From Liopterus haemorrhoidalis (Eukaryota > Arthropoda > Insecta > Coleoptera > Dytiscidae), in the NCBI GenBank assembly GCA_963971575.1, contig OZ020625.1, forward strand, positions 23,586,992 to 23,650,991: 64,000 nucleotides of DNA. Reading direction: 5' to 3'. Positions 43,935-55,340 of the stretch are shown piece by piece. How positions within the stretch are numbered: the stretch's first letter is position 1; every line of letters begins with the position of its first letter. The translations under genes were made by a program, and so were the position numbers. Under the pieces are notes generated by a model that worked only from the letters and a program-made list of their open reading frames with translations, made no database searches and was not told the origin of the DNA.

Positions 43935-44869
43935 AGGTCAAGGAGGGTAATAAGGCCCACCTAACACTTTTTATTTTTTTTAAATTTATACAATAACAAT
44001 TTTGTTATAAATTTATTTTTAAATAATAATTTGAACATATTTTTATAATATAATAATTTATTACATATGTATTTGATAAACGAATCACTAAGTTATGCAA
44101 TTAAAAAAATGTCTGCATCGGGCCTTATTTATAGAAAAGTCGTTAATTAAGGCCCATATAGCAAATATAAATTAGGGTATAAAAAAGCGTATAAAGCACC
44201 GGAATATTGGTCTGATTGTTTTATTTTTAAATTATTTTGAAAAATTATGGCAAAACAATTATTTAATTCATGCAATTAGGGCAAATAAATTGAAAATTAG
44301 ACAACAAAAATTATTAAATAATGGACAAATAAAAATAAGACAAACAATTATTTAATTCATGCAATTTGGACAAATAAATTCATCTTGGTCCTCCTTCGTC
44401 AGTCCAACACAGTCTTCGTGGACCCAAAGACGGCAATTTATGCAGCAACGCAGGTCGGCCCAACGATTTTACACTGTGGGCCTTATTATCAGCTTGGCGG
44501 TTAAATGTTTACACCATAGTTTTATTGACTAATTTGTAGGTTATGAAAAATAAAATAATATAGAATGTACTATTATGTACTAGCAAGTTATTGCAATAAA
44601 CATGCATGATATTTAAATAATGGCATATAAGTAAAAAACATACTTACAGTTAAATTCACTTACAGTAGAGAAGCAAACACCGCGCTGTTGTTGTTTACAT
44701 GTGTATATCTCTATACATTTAAAAAAAACAAAGTACTGCCACCTGTTAATATATAGCAATAGCACATACTAATATACTGTGAACATGTGAATTCTGAATT
44801 TCACTGCTAAGGCGCCAAATTCAAAAGTGGGCCTTAATTCCGCCCGGGCCTTATTACCCTCCTTGACCT
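43935..44869. mobile_element. TIR element, 935 bp, TATA target
   Basis: Ends AGGTCAAGGAGGGTAATAAG and the inverted CTTATTACCCTCCTTGACCT, followed by GGCCC motifs; TATA at 43931-43934 and 44870-44873. The interior repeats GGGCCTTAT motifs. No coding frame recognised. Confidence 0.82.
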
Positions 44870-44876
44870 TATAGAA

Positions 44877-45419
44877 GTACTTAGTAAATCTAAAAGGACT
44901 TGATCCATTTTTCACGTACTTTATACAACCAATAAGAACAAATCATGAACATAAGAGATTCATACTTGAGTATTAGTTTCTGTAGTGTATCACAGGACAT
45001 TTTAATTGTACATACATATGCTGGATAGTATTTAGTTGCAACCGTAGTCAGGAAGTTGAAGTATTTGGCTCCAAACGTTCCACTTCCTCCATAGTGGAAT
45101 GTGTTTGGCGACAATTTATTACGGAAAAATTTATCTTCTTTATTATTATCACAATCGTTATCATCACAGTCATTATGAATACTGCCCCTCCAATTAACCA
45201 CCAAATAGTTGAAGAGCTGGTTTCTTGAACTTGTTCCGTACTTGTTTCTATAATTCTTATGCTATCTAAGTGTGGATTTATTCCTATCTTGATTATTTCG
45301 TCTGGTGTTGACTGCAAACACTGAAACAAAAAATTGATTTTTAGTTTGAATTAATCACACATTTAATATCGGATTTCGTAAGTATCTAGTAAGTGAAAAT
45401 TTTTTGGGCATATTTTTTT
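44877..45419. repeat. 543-bp segmental duplication, copy 2
   Basis: Partner of 42638-43180. It holds the proximal receptor terminal exon. Its left edge is three bases from the end of the TIR element at 43935-44869. Confidence 0.93.
45048..45320 (-). CDS. Receptor terminal exon (proximal copy): membrane segment and tail
   Basis: This last exon starts after TTTTTTGTTTCAG (AG at 45322-45321) in phase 0 and encodes 90 residues before the stop. Its first Cys completes the last EGF repeat. A stalk of about 38 residues follows, then a single membrane segment starting WWLIGGAVFIMTVM and ending before KK, then a cytoplasmic tail of about 30 residues. The tail has no NPxY or ITAM-type YxxL motif, unlike Draper or MEGF10, so signalling would need a partner or use another motif; that is inference. 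This is the copy nearer the EGF exons and is the default 3' end of the gene. It sits in a 543-bp block repeated downstream. Confidence 0.85.
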   Translation of the reverse strand, partial: CLQSTPDEIIKIGINPHLDSIRIIETSTEQVQETSSSTIWWLIGGAVFIMTVMITIVIIIKKINFSVINCRQTHSTMEEVERLEPNTSTS

Positions 45420-45760
45420 CAGCTACCAATTTTTGCACATTTTACAAATAGTACATAATAGTAATAGGTATAAATAAAGTGGTATAATAAATCATCCCGC
45501 AGCCTTTTCCTTATTAAAAAAATCAAGAACAGTGCTAATTATTTCTTGACTTTGACTATTAATAGTCACGTCCACCTTGTTTGCTTTTTGTCTCCATGAT
45601 TTTTAATATTTAATTATATTTTGAATGTTGCGCTTATGCACTTGACTGTAATAGCGTGTGTAGGAAATAATGCAATTCGCCAAAGTTATAATCCCCACTA
45701 CAAATTTCATGCGTATGTTTTATGCCCGGCCACGAGAAGTCTATCCGGCTTTAATAAGTG
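45420..45760. other. Receptor intron sequence
   Basis: Nothing recognised; AT-rich. Confidence 0.5.
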
Positions 45761-45799
45761 TAGAGTACGTTCAAGTTAACTTCATCACAAGCGGATATT

Positions 45800-48011
45800 C
45801 GGGTTTATTCTCTAAGCATGATGTTAAAATCTTAGCGTCAGAAACTGACGTTAATTTTTTAACCCCATTTTTAACCTAATGGTGGTATTCTGAAGTTAGA
45901 TGTTAAGTCGCACATCGACGGAATCGCCCGAAATTGAACGATGTTAGAAAAACTGTATTCTGAAACGTCGCTATGTTAACGTTCGTCGATGTGAATTAAC
46001 ATTTTAGTTGTTAGATTAACCGCTAGCAAATAGCTCGACGGAATTGAGATTAGAGTGGTTTTAAATTTTATTTTGAACAAATTTTCAACTAAAATCACTT
46101 CGCTTTCGTGATTATTTGATAATCACGATCGAGAAAAATTATTTTATAAGCTTAAAAAATAATGGCTCAAATTCCACTCAGTACCGAAGTACAGAATGGA
46201 ATTTTTACCAAAATAACATAAGTAACATGTAAAATATTTACTGTTCGAACGATGCATTTTGAAGCGATTCACTCATTTTTTTAAATTCTGGAACTTTGCA
46301 ATATATACTGTTTTCAGGTAACTCAACGGTGTGACTGATCTATTTTTGCAAACTATCCTATTTATGTAAGAGATCTTTGGTAGGAATTACCGGGGTTAGA
46401 CAACCCCTCAATCCCTGTGATTACATATGTTACAGATTAGAACATTTTTCTGAGAAAGTATTGTCATTAAAAAGGGTCGAAATTACCTGTGTTAAAATTA
46501 CCAGAATTGTAAAAACTCATGTTGATTTACAATTAAAAACAAAAGACAAGGTTTTGTAGTAATATGAATGTAATATGAATCAAACACTGGAATTCCATTA
46601 ATAATTATAACCCGTATCTAATCCTGCAGTAACATTTGGTTTAGCCTTCAAATTCGATTTTTCTGCAATAGTAGTTACATTTTGAATGTCTTCTGTTTTT
46701 ATTTCTTATTTATAAATGATTATTTAACCGTTTTAAAAACGTTAACCCAACAAAACATAATTCTTACACGGCTGTCAAAACGAACGTGAAGTTAGCCCCA
46801 GTGTTAATTCTACACCGGAAACAAATTGTAACATTGGATTTTACATCGGGTTGTTCAGAATACTGATTTTTTCAGCGATGTTAAATCTGATTTAATAGAG
46901 CAGTGTTATTTTCATTGGTGTTAAGTTCACGGGTGTTACGATGGAAACTTCAGAATACCGCCATTAATGCTATTCGCATATATGCGTTAAAATTATAGCG
47001 CGGCGGCGTTAAAATAGCCAGTTAACGTTCTACAATAAGCGCCTGCCGAAACGGTGGCTTTAAAAGTTAACGCTAGTGTTTAGTTTGCAAAAATGGCTGA
47101 TCCTATTTAAGTAAATCTCATGTTATTTAAAAAAAAATGAATAAAACACAAGATGGTAGGAATATTAATCAACTTTCTATTACTTTTTAAAGTGAATTCT
47201 TTACAGTAGAGATAAGAATGACGCTTCATAATTTTTGTTATACAAGTAACTCAGACGCAAGTTCAAGTAATTGTATAGAAAGGAAGTAAATGGAGTATTG
47301 GAGAGCAGTTTTGGTTTTTGTTGAGACACAGAACTTAAAATTATAATCCTCTGAAAGCTACAAAACTTCAATTATGCCTCCGCCGTGTTTCAAAATATCG
47401 CAGTACATTTTAATGGTGTATTATTGGACGAAACAATTGATGAGATTGATAATGACGATCACAACAGTGTTATTCCAGGATAGAAATAGCGTAAAAAATC
47501 AAATTTAATAATTAATATCACTGAATACCTTTTTAAAAATAGAATGAACATATAATTCACATATTATTAAAAAATTAGATAAACTGTTATAATACAATGT
47601 AGTATATAAATTGACTAAACAAAAGTTGAATGAAGTTATATTTTTATTTAATACATTGTAGAAACCAGTTATAATGAGTATCACAGGACCAAACATTTCT
47701 GTTCCATTTTTAAAATAAATTTCGCCACTGAATATTTAATTCACACCGAAATATTAGGTTAAGATTCTCTTGGCATTTGATTAAATAAATACTCCTGTTA
47801 AAATTCAACGTAACAGCGCATACGCGTGCAGTTAATATTAGCCTCTCTACAGGGTGAGTTAGCGCCTCGCGTTAACAAATATTGTATTAACGCTTACCTT
47901 AACAAATGCTCTTACAGAATAGCATTTTTTGATAATGACGTTAGACATGGAGTTAAAATAAAAATATTAACCTGACGCTAATTTTAACGTATTTCTTACA
48001 GAATACACCCG
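45800..48011. mobile_element. CGGGTG-family TIR element, full copy
   Basis: Ends CGGGTTTATTCTCTAAGC and the inverted CTTACAGAATACACCCG, flanked by ATT (45797-45799 and 48012-48014). Subterminal GTTAAAAT and TTAGCGTCAG motifs occur at both ends. The right 870 bp match 18312-19155. A further MITE is nested at about 45886-46965. The 46377 and 47505 open frames lack any recognised domain. Confidence 0.75.
45886..46965. mobile_element. Nested TIR element
   Basis: Ends GGTGGTATTCTGAAGTTAGA and the inverted ...AAACTTCAGAATACCGCC. Subterminal ACATCGACG-type motifs. The TSD is ambiguous because the flanks are AT-only. Confidence 0.65.
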
Positions 48012-48356
48012 ATTACCAGTTGATTGCGCAGAAACCAAATTTCGTCCATTATATTACCAACAGTTAGTTTAACACATTTCAATGGCGTCACTTACTTTGA
48101 TTTGTGTTTAACTACGCGTATTGTGCGATGTTGTTTGTTTATTTCCGTTATTATTATTTATTTCTCGTACGATTCAAGGTATACCGTGTACCAACATGAG
48201 TAAAAATGTATTTGAAATACATGATTTTGTGTGTTTAGTTTCCACAACAATTGTTTAAAACCCTAATGTACGTCAATGTGATCAGCTGTTTTCTCGCGCA
48301 GAATTGATGACGTAATTTATGATACCCTGTGATGAAGTTAAGACGAACGTACTCTA

Positions 48357-49297
48357 AGAAGTCAACAGTATTCTGGATGTCAAAGACAAAAAAAAATCTA
48401 TAATCACATCAAAATTAATCAATTTTTGATAATCATTTTTATTCGATTTTTTAGTACTAAGAGATTCCATTTGATTTGGTGAAACTAAATTTAAATAATT
48501 TGGGTAAATTACATCATAAGAAAATATAAATTTAACAATCCTAACGAATTTTTTTCTGCTTTTGCTTTGTTTCTAAGTCTTTATTAAAGTAATAAAAAAT
48601 ATAATGATAAATGGCTTCTATAGCGGATTCATATACGTTCCACTATAAAGATTTTATTTAAGAAGTTCATTTTATTATTTGACCAGTCACAAATTACAGA
48701 AAATGATAAATATATGTTGATTTAGATTTAACTAAATAACAATTTTGGTTATGCAGTAAAGCTGCGTTCAGAGCTCTTTAAATTAGTTGACTGTTCACTG
48801 TACGTTGTGGATAAATTTAGTAGAAAGTTTTAACGTTCCAGGCAGCGTTTACAGCTATGGGAATTAGTGCGTTACGAATAATGCAACATCTGTGTGTCTT
48901 TAAACCAACTACGGCGGCTTCGTAAAATGTTTGTTATCTATTATCGTTTTCCTAATTCTGCTGTCCTAGATTTTTACTAACTAAGCCTGACTAAGTCTTT
49001 CTAGAGACTGTTAAAAAAACGAAAAAGTGTTAAAAAGACTCCACTCCAAGACAAAGACTTGTTTCCGTGCAGCCCGAAAAAAAATACTGCACTGAAAGCA
49101 ATTAAATCCAATTCGTGATCTTAACTTCAAAAATCTTGATGCATCAAATTTTGTCCTAGGTATCTTTTAAGCTGCCGTAAAATAATATATGTATATAACA
49201 GTTTTTATTTTCTATTCTAATTACGTAGAAAAAATATAGTATGAAACTCATGTTTTATTTCACTCATGGGATTGCTGCACTCGTCACGGCACTTGTT
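48357..49297. other. Receptor intron sequence
   Basis: No gene or repeat recognised in about 940 bases. Confidence 0.5.
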
Positions 49298-49305
49298 GTA
49301 TAAAC

Positions 49306-50962
49306 CAGTGTTTCTCAACCTTTTCTGGCATGAGACCCCCTTAAATTATGTAAATATTGTCTGCGGCCCCCCTATATATGGTGTATCAAGATAGAGGGAA
49401 TACGATTTTTCTCGATAAGGCGACCTATGAACAAGTTGGGAAAAAATTTTGATAACCAAAATATATCCAAAAAATTGAATGGTAGTATTGAAATTTTCCG
49501 GAATAAACCGAAGTACAGGATATCAAGGATAATTTCGCATTTTTAGTTGAGAATGCCATATTTGGTATCTTTGGATAGAGCTTTTGAAAAAAAAACAAAC
49601 AACTTTTACTTAAACATTTTTTTAATATCTTGTAGGGTTGACAAAAAATTGTAAAATTTTTATATGACGATTATATTCCCTATAACGACTTAAAAGTAAA
49701 GTATTTTCAAAGTGCCTTCCATTTTGATTTAAACACTTTCGCATCCTTACTCTTCAGTTATCTGTAGCTCGGAGAATAATTAAAAAAAATATAATAAAAA
49801 ATATTGCACTTTCAAGTCTTACCTTCTTGAAAGTACTTGAAGTACCTCCAACGCGAACTATTGTCATAGAAACGTATTAACCGGCACATAGTTTATTTGA
49901 TCTTGATATAGAGGAAAAATTTTAAGATCGTAACGCCACGCGGATATTTTTGGAACCATTCTTAAACAGATACCACTTGACATTTACTAGTAAATAATAG
50001 CGAAAAGTGTATCAAAAAACGACAAAAAATAAATAATTGTATGCGATTTTCTGATTTTGTTTTAAAATTTTATAATCAAGTAAGTATACAGACGTACAGT
50101 GAGGACATTTTTTTTAAGTGACATTACTTGTAAACATCTTAAATACTACATTTTGTAATCTGGTTTTAAGTTATGGCGGCACAGTTTTCCATTGTCGATT
50201 ATTTTAATTATATTGGAGGTTTAAATAATAATTCCCGTGTTGTTTACGAAGGGGTAGAAATCTACAATGCTGGGCATATAATATTGTGTGGGGTCACTGA
50301 GAAAAACAGAGAGTTCATAAAGATTTATACAGACTTGTGCATTATAATCAAACCCACACACAACAACAGGAATTTTAAAGATATGCGATAATAAATACAA
50401 AATTTAAAATATTATTTGTAGTCACTATCATTAAAATGTAATGAGCAAACTTTTGTATAAGAGCTCACTTTTTTCCAATTTTTAAAATGTTTATCTAAAC
50501 ATCGCGTCGATTCCTAACCTCTTGCTTTCCCAATTTTGTTTAGAACCGTACGGTGTCTCATATTGGTGGAAACAAATGAAACGATATTTCCAGGTTTCTT
50601 CTTTTCAATGAATTGCACATAGGCACACAACAATATGTATTATACATTTTTCAATGATTATAATAAAACTTTAAAAACAAACTTCATACAAAACCAATAC
50701 ACAAAACGAAATGTTATCTGTCGCATACAAGTTCATGAAACGCTTACCAGATGGTAGGGTGCTTAGCTGCAAATCCCTATAGTTTACTTATAGTCACTTT
50801 ACTCATAATAAAGCAATATTTATTACATATATGTTATAAAAGGTATAAAATTATGAATATAAATTTAAGATGTTTTTAAATATAGATAAAATTTATATCT
50901 TGCAAGATATAAATTTCGATCTTGTATGGCTTCACGGCCCTCTCCCCGGTTGAGAAACGCTT
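49306..50962. mobile_element. hAT element in the receptor intron
   Basis: Starts CAGTGTTTCTCAACCTTTTC and ends CCCCGGTTGAGAAACGCTT; 8-bp TSD GTATAAAC at 49298-49305 and 50963-50970. A 72-residue frame at 50173-50391 (MAAQFSIVDYFNYIGG, NAGHIILCGVTEKN) uses a start in good context and looks like the N-terminus of a transposon-associated protein, but I cannot name it. Confidence 0.85.
50173..50391 (+). CDS. Small unrecognised ORF inside a hAT element
   Basis: 72 codons from ATG to TAA. The composition is protein-like (balanced residues, few low-complexity runs), in contrast to nearby chance frames. The NAGHIILCG stretch recalls the N-terminal part of SWIM-type zinc-finger proteins found in insect transposons, but this is a weak impression. 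No downstream continuation was found. Confidence 0.35.
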   Translation: MAAQFSIVDYFNYIGGLNNNSRVVYEGVEIYNAGHIILCGVTEKNREFIKIYTDLCIIIKPTHNNRNFKDMR

Positions 50963-51050
50963 GTATAAACAACTAATAAAATTTGTATTTTTCTGGGGGC
51001 AGTTGTTTTTGTTTTGATTATTTTTTTAAAAATAAAATTTCAGTACTTAC

Positions 51051-51417
51051 TGTTTTTCCAGTGTAACCAGGTGTGCAAATACAGCCAAACTGTCGATCGC
51101 ATGTTGCTCCATTGTAACAGTTGCATAGATTACCACAGTTCTTTCCCCAGTAGCTCGTTCTGCAGGGTTCATCACAACTGATACCTTCCCATCCAGGTGG
51201 GCAGTCGCAGCTTCCGTCTCTGTTACAAGTGCCATTGTTCTCACATTCACATATACATGCACCAGTATCTCGATCGCAAGAGTTGCAAAGGCAATCGCAG
51301 GTCTTGTCACAGTTTCCACCCCAGCGACCCTTGACACAAGTGTCACATTTATCTCCAGTCCAACCTTCTTCACAGACCATTGTATATTTGTCATTTTCTG
51401 GACCCAAATCGTCACAA
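51051..51417 (-). CDS. Nimrod/Draper-like receptor, EGF-repeat exon 3
   Basis: The exon has acceptor TCATTTTAG (AG at 51419-51418) and donor GTAAGTACT (51050-51042). It encodes 122 residues with regularly spaced cysteines: CEEGWTGDKC, CVKGRWGGNC, CECENNGTC, CDCPPGWEGISC, CRTSYWGKNC, CNCYNGATC and CICTPGYTGKT. One base at the start completes the Ser codon from the previous exon, and the exon ends on a codon boundary, matching the phase-0 acceptor of the terminal exon. The repeats alternate classical EGF-like and laminin-type forms. The join to the next exon reads GYTGKT-CLQ, which closes the last EGF repeat with the Cys supplied by the terminal exon. The frame is intact throughout. Confidence 0.9.
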
Positions 51418-52057
51418 CTAAAATGATAATAATTTAATAAAACATGTCTTCAAACATGATTAATATCAAAACACAATTATGAGACTGAAACCTTTAATAT
51501 ATATTTCAATACGAAAAGTGGCTATTAAATAGCGAGACTGGTACTGTATTTAAAATTAAGAAAATGTATGTTTTTTACGGCTGTTACTAAAAAAACTGTA
51601 CAATTCACTAGTTTTTGTGCATAAATTATAAAAAATGTTAGGTGTTAAAAAAAGTCTTATAAGAGTTCCATTATTTCACACTTTCCGTAAGCATCTACAC
51701 GGAACTACAGGAGGTCATGGGGATGACTGAACCATCTCCAAGGAGTGCAAGCGTGTCCATACAGTCCGAAGAAGAATCAAAGTATTTACAGAATAAGTAT
51801 AGTGAAAATAAAAATTAGTTATACAGTTGTCAAATGATAGTAAAATTTCTTAGTTGGATTTTCTGTCACGACTACCTGTTGCTCTTATGAAGTATCAGAA
51901 TAACGCAGATACAATGGATGTTGATAGAGAAACAATAAATTAAAATTATGGGCGTCCTTCAAAAAACAGTTTTTAGATGTCATCAGATTTGATAATATTG
52001 GTCTTCTGATAAAGAGGCATGAAACGAATGCAAGAAAAAAATGCAGATTGTACTAGA

Positions 52058-53493
52058 GCAGCGTTTCCCAACCTTTTGAAGATGGGTAAGAATAAGCATT
52101 GTGGTAGTGAAATGAGCAACTTAATTAAAAATGATGGCAATTCTTTCAGAATATTTGCTAATATTATGGGTTGCTCTTTGGGAATGGTACAAAATGCCAT
52201 CAGTCACTCATTTAAAGAAGAAACCCGGGGTAGACCACACAAAACTTTAAAGAACGAAGATAAACGCTTGGTAAAGGAAGTGAAAAACATTATTTTATGT
52301 TTAAACTAATTTACTAACCGAACTACAACCGAATATTTCTGCACGAACCATTAGAAGGAGGTTGGTAGAGCATAACTTAAGATCATGTTCACCTAGAAAA
52401 GTACCATTATTAAAACCAAGACACTTACAAGCCCGTAAGGAATATGCTCAGGAACACATTTACTGGTATGGTGCAGAAGGTATTAAAAATTGGAGAAATA
52501 TTTCGTTTAGTGACGAAAGTAAAATGTTGTTTGTGAATGATGGGAAAAAAATTGTTAGGCGTCCTCCAAACCAGGCGTTTAACCCTCAGTACACGAAAAA
52601 AAAACCGTTTAACATGGAGGAGGTAAGATTTTAGTTTGGGGTCGTTTTTCTTGGTATGGTATAGGTTCATTATTTCGCATAGATGAGATAATGACGAAAG
52701 AAATTTACATCCTAACTTTGGAAACTATTATGCTACCCTATGCGGAATGGAATATCCCATTAATATGGATCTACCAGCAAGATAACGACTCTAAACACAC
52801 GGCTCGTGCAACAAAAACATGTTTCCAGAAAAACAATTTTCAAGTTTTACCTTGGCCTGCTCAATTACCCGATTTGAATCCAATAGAAAATCTTTGGAAA
52901 TTAGTAAAGGATGGGGTTGAGCAGGAAAAAGCAAGGAACAAAAATGCATTATGGACTGCTGTTCAAGAAGTTTGGTACAGCATTCCTGTAGAGAGCTGTC
53001 AACGGCTCATCAAGTCGATACCCAAACGATGTTGGGCCGTTTTGGCAAATACAAGGCATGCTATTGATTACTAAGATTATAAAAATTAGTACTACGTAAT
53101 TAGTAACAGTAAAATTAATAATACATTTTATATTAGACTAAATTTTCTCGATTGTATTTATTATTTTGACCAACCGTTTCAGGTAGTGTTTTCACAAATA
53201 TCAAAATATTTCTATCACCATATAATATTTCTTGATAAATATTATGGTTTTAATAGATCATAAAGTGCTTTATTGTTTATGCCAGTTAGAATAAAAATAT
53301 AAATTTATTTAGTGTTCCAACTACAAATAATAAGGTTGGTGTATTAGGTGTATTTATTATTTTGACCGTAACTGTATATCTCTCTGTTTGTTCGTTTAAA
53401 GAATGTTTATTTCCAGGAGGTGCTGAGTGATTATTTTCTTAAAAAGGGGGCGGTAGGCCAAATAAGTTTGAGAACCACTGCTGTAGAGTTAAG
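52058..53493. mobile_element. hAT-like termini around the Tc1 remnant
   Basis: Left CAGCGTTTCCCAACCTTTTG and right AGTTTGAGAACCACTG are typical hAT ends. The flanking octamers TACTAGAG and CTGTAGAG share only the last five bases, so the pairing is tentative. The order suggests Tc1 inserted into a hAT element. Confidence 0.5.
52078..53074 (+). pseudogene. Tc1-type transposase pseudogene
   Basis: Starts MGKNKHCGSEMSNLIKNDG with an HTH (FANIMGCSLGMVQNAI) and RGRPHKT hinge, then ISARTIRRRLVEHNLRS. The DD34E catalytic triad is visible: ISFSDESKMLF, YQQDNDSKHTA and PDLNPIENLW. The frame ends AVLANTRHAIDY at 53074. Two frame breaks (near 52310 and 52630) inactivate it, but all three acidic residues survive. 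The element's right end resembles TTATTTTGACCGTAACTGTA near 53371. It is bracketed by hAT-like termini. Confidence 0.85.
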
Positions 53494-53745
53494 CATATAT
53501 ATTTAAAAACAAAACGCAATAATGGTCTTAGTTAATAAATTTTAATTAATATACAAAATTTTTGTTAAAATTGAAAAATATATTTTTTAATATCTTAGCC
53601 ATTCATGGGTTAAAGAATATTTCAACCACCAGAACGACAGGTTGTATACTTCAAATACACGAGAAGCTCGTGAGAAAGCGCCAAAGATCCAGAGGAGCAA
53701 TTACACTGATTCAGTTATAGTTTGATGGGGTGGTAAAGCTTCATT

Positions 53746-54309
53746 GGGTGCGTTTTGTTGGTGGCTGGTTAGAATTACTAGAATTGATGCGCAAGAAAAC
53801 GACAATTTTAAACGTGAAGTAAACATGGAATGACATTTGCATGGAGGTTAAGTCATATGGTTGTAGAACAAATAACGAACATATTTCACCGAAATGGATA
53901 AACTATGTAAATAATAAATGCAGAATAAGAAAAGTTTATAATTGAAGCAAATATTCTAGAATGTTTTAGAACGAGTAATTGAATTGTACATACATTTTAA
54001 GTTTAGATTTATCAATACTATATTAAAATCATATAGGTATATATTTATGTTAGGACACAAAATAAGAAAATACCTAAAAGTGAAAATTATTTTGAAGCAG
54101 TAATACTAAGATTTAATTCTAATACATTTAAAAACCAAATGAAAACAACTGCATTCAAATATTACTTTTCATCCCCACCACACTTATTCATTCCAGTCGT
54201 TCGACCTCGAGTCATCGAATGAGTAGAATGAATAGAATGAGAATACAGTCGCAACAAAACGCGTATTCTGATTAAACCGAAACCAGAATTGGTACAACAA
54301 AACGCACCC
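53746..54309. mobile_element. Y-family TIR element, copy in receptor intron
   Basis: Ends GGGTGCGTTTTGTTGGTGG and CAACAAAACGCACCC, flanked by ATT at 53743-53745 and 54310-54312. The interior matches 14851-15386 and part of 21953-22175 in inverted order. Confidence 0.85.
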
Positions 54310-54359
54310 ATTTTTACAAGAAAGGGATAAAAACTTCGATTATAGTCTACTAGGAAACC

Positions 54360-54670
54360 GTGTTGAAGTCGATGTTAAAGAACTGAACAACTCTCTCTTC
54401 GCTGGTCACCAGTGGAGCTTCCAGCAAGATTAAGCGCTGACCCATAAGACAAAGACTCCGCAGCAGTGGCTTGAAACCAGTGTACCGGCTCATTACTCCA
54501 GTTGATTGGGCATCTAGCAGCCCTAACCCCGTGGACTGCAAATTGTGGTCCGTGCTTCAGACCATGGCTTGCAAGAAGAGTCACACGAATATCACTAGTA
54601 GGAAGTGCTCCCTGATGAAGGTAGCGAAGGGGTTTCCTCAGTGCCGGCTGTGGGTTTTGCGGGGCCTCGG
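54360..54670 (+). pseudogene. Mariner/maT-type transposase C-terminal fragment
   Basis: The + strand reads ITPVDWASSSPNPVDCKLWS, then VLQTMACKKSHTNI and KVAKGFPQ, the last catalytic segment and C-terminus of maT-like mariner transposases (WPSSSPDLNPxDY in relatives). The catalytic Asp of that motif is replaced (NPVDCK), and the preceding domain is missing. The minus-strand 102-codon frame here is a shadow. Confidence 0.68.
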
Positions 54671-55022
54671 GAAAACGTTGCATTTGGTGTCAAAAACTTG
54701 CCCTAGCTACTAATAATTATTAGAAATATGAAAGCGCGGGGCCTCGGGAAAATCCCCCGAAGTCCCGACCTCTGAGCCGGCCCTGGGTTTCCTATAGAAA
54801 CCTTTCGTAATTTTATTGATGAGCGACTGCAGAGATTTAAGAGCTAACGACCAGAGGTGGTCATTAGAAAACTGATTTGTTTCTCGTTTTTGATGCTTCT
54901 GTGTATTATGTATTAAAAGAAAATTAACATATCTTTATGCATTTTGTGTAATTTCATTGAAAACTTTGTGACAGTATTTAAGGTAAGACTAGGTAATTGA
55001 CTATGTCAAATCATGTAATATA
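54671..55022. other. Receptor intron with one hAT-like end
   Basis: A GC-rich segment repeated as GCGGGGCCTCGGGAAAA at 54658 and 54736 ends AGCCGGCCCTG at about 54784, like a hAT right terminus. Its left terminus was not found. Confidence 0.45.
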
Positions 55023-55031
55023 CCAACTTAC

Positions 55032-55287
55032 CTTCCTATCGTTCTCTTATTTCGGGATCCTAGGCAAACACATTTTCCCGTTATATGGTGACATGGTGCT
55101 TCACCTTTACATTTTGTGCATTGTTCGGCACAATTTTTACCGTAAGTTCCGCTAGGACATTTTCTGTTACAAATGGGACCAGTAAATCCTGCCTCGCAAG
55201 TACACGAGCCGTTTTCTGGATTACATTCACCATGCATACATTTGCAGTTATACCTGCAATGTTCTCCCCATTTATTATTTGTACATG
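55032..55287 (-). CDS. Nimrod/Draper-like receptor, EGF-repeat exon 2
   Basis: The exon has acceptor AAATTGCAG (AG at 55289-55288) and donor GTAAGTTGG (55031-55023). Its roughly 85 residues hold laminin-type EGF repeats: CTNNKWGEHC, CKCMHGEC, CTCEAGFTGPIC, then CPSGTYGKNCAEQC and CHHITGKCVC. The WGxxC and TYGxxC spacing is typical of the MEGF/Draper/Tie class. The phase is two bases in and two bases out, fitting both neighbours exactly. The last 10 or so residues (GSRNKRTIG) break the EGF pattern and may form a linker. The 3.85-kb intron on its 5' side contains a mariner element and a nested hAT insertion, and the 3.6-kb intron on its 3' side holds a Tc1 element. All are clear of the splice sites. 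Confidence 0.88.
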
Positions 55288-55340
55288 CTGCAATTTAAAA
55301 ATTATATTAATGACTTGGTCAGTGTTTCCTAATTTTTTTA

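Larger units (their letters stand above)
45761..48356. mobile_element. Outer MITE split by element 45800-48011
   Basis: Inverted pair TAGAGTACGTTCAAGTTAAC (45761) and the complement GTTAAGACGAACGTACTCTA ending at 48356. Removing the inner element leaves a MITE of about 385 bp. No clear TSD. Confidence 0.6.

Noticed and set aside
43430..43960. 176-codon open frame on the minus strand
   Set aside because: It spans an inverted LINE piece and a hairpin, shows no known motif, and has no splice or promoter support.
45761..48356. 8-bp target duplication for the outer MITE
   Set aside because: Flanks AATAAGTG and AGAAGTCA do not match.
51047..51415. 122-codon frame overlapping the EGF exon in another frame
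   Set aside because: The frame used by the splice-matched exon has the conserved cysteines; this one is its shadow.
51822..51845. Left TIR of the Tc1 element (ACAGTTGTCAAATGATAG)
   Set aside because: Only partly matches the right-end motif, and hAT-like sequence at 52058 lies between it and the gene, so the boundary is not supported.
54375..54683. 102-codon minus-strand frame
   Set aside because: It is antisense to a recognisable mariner C-terminal fragment on the + strand.
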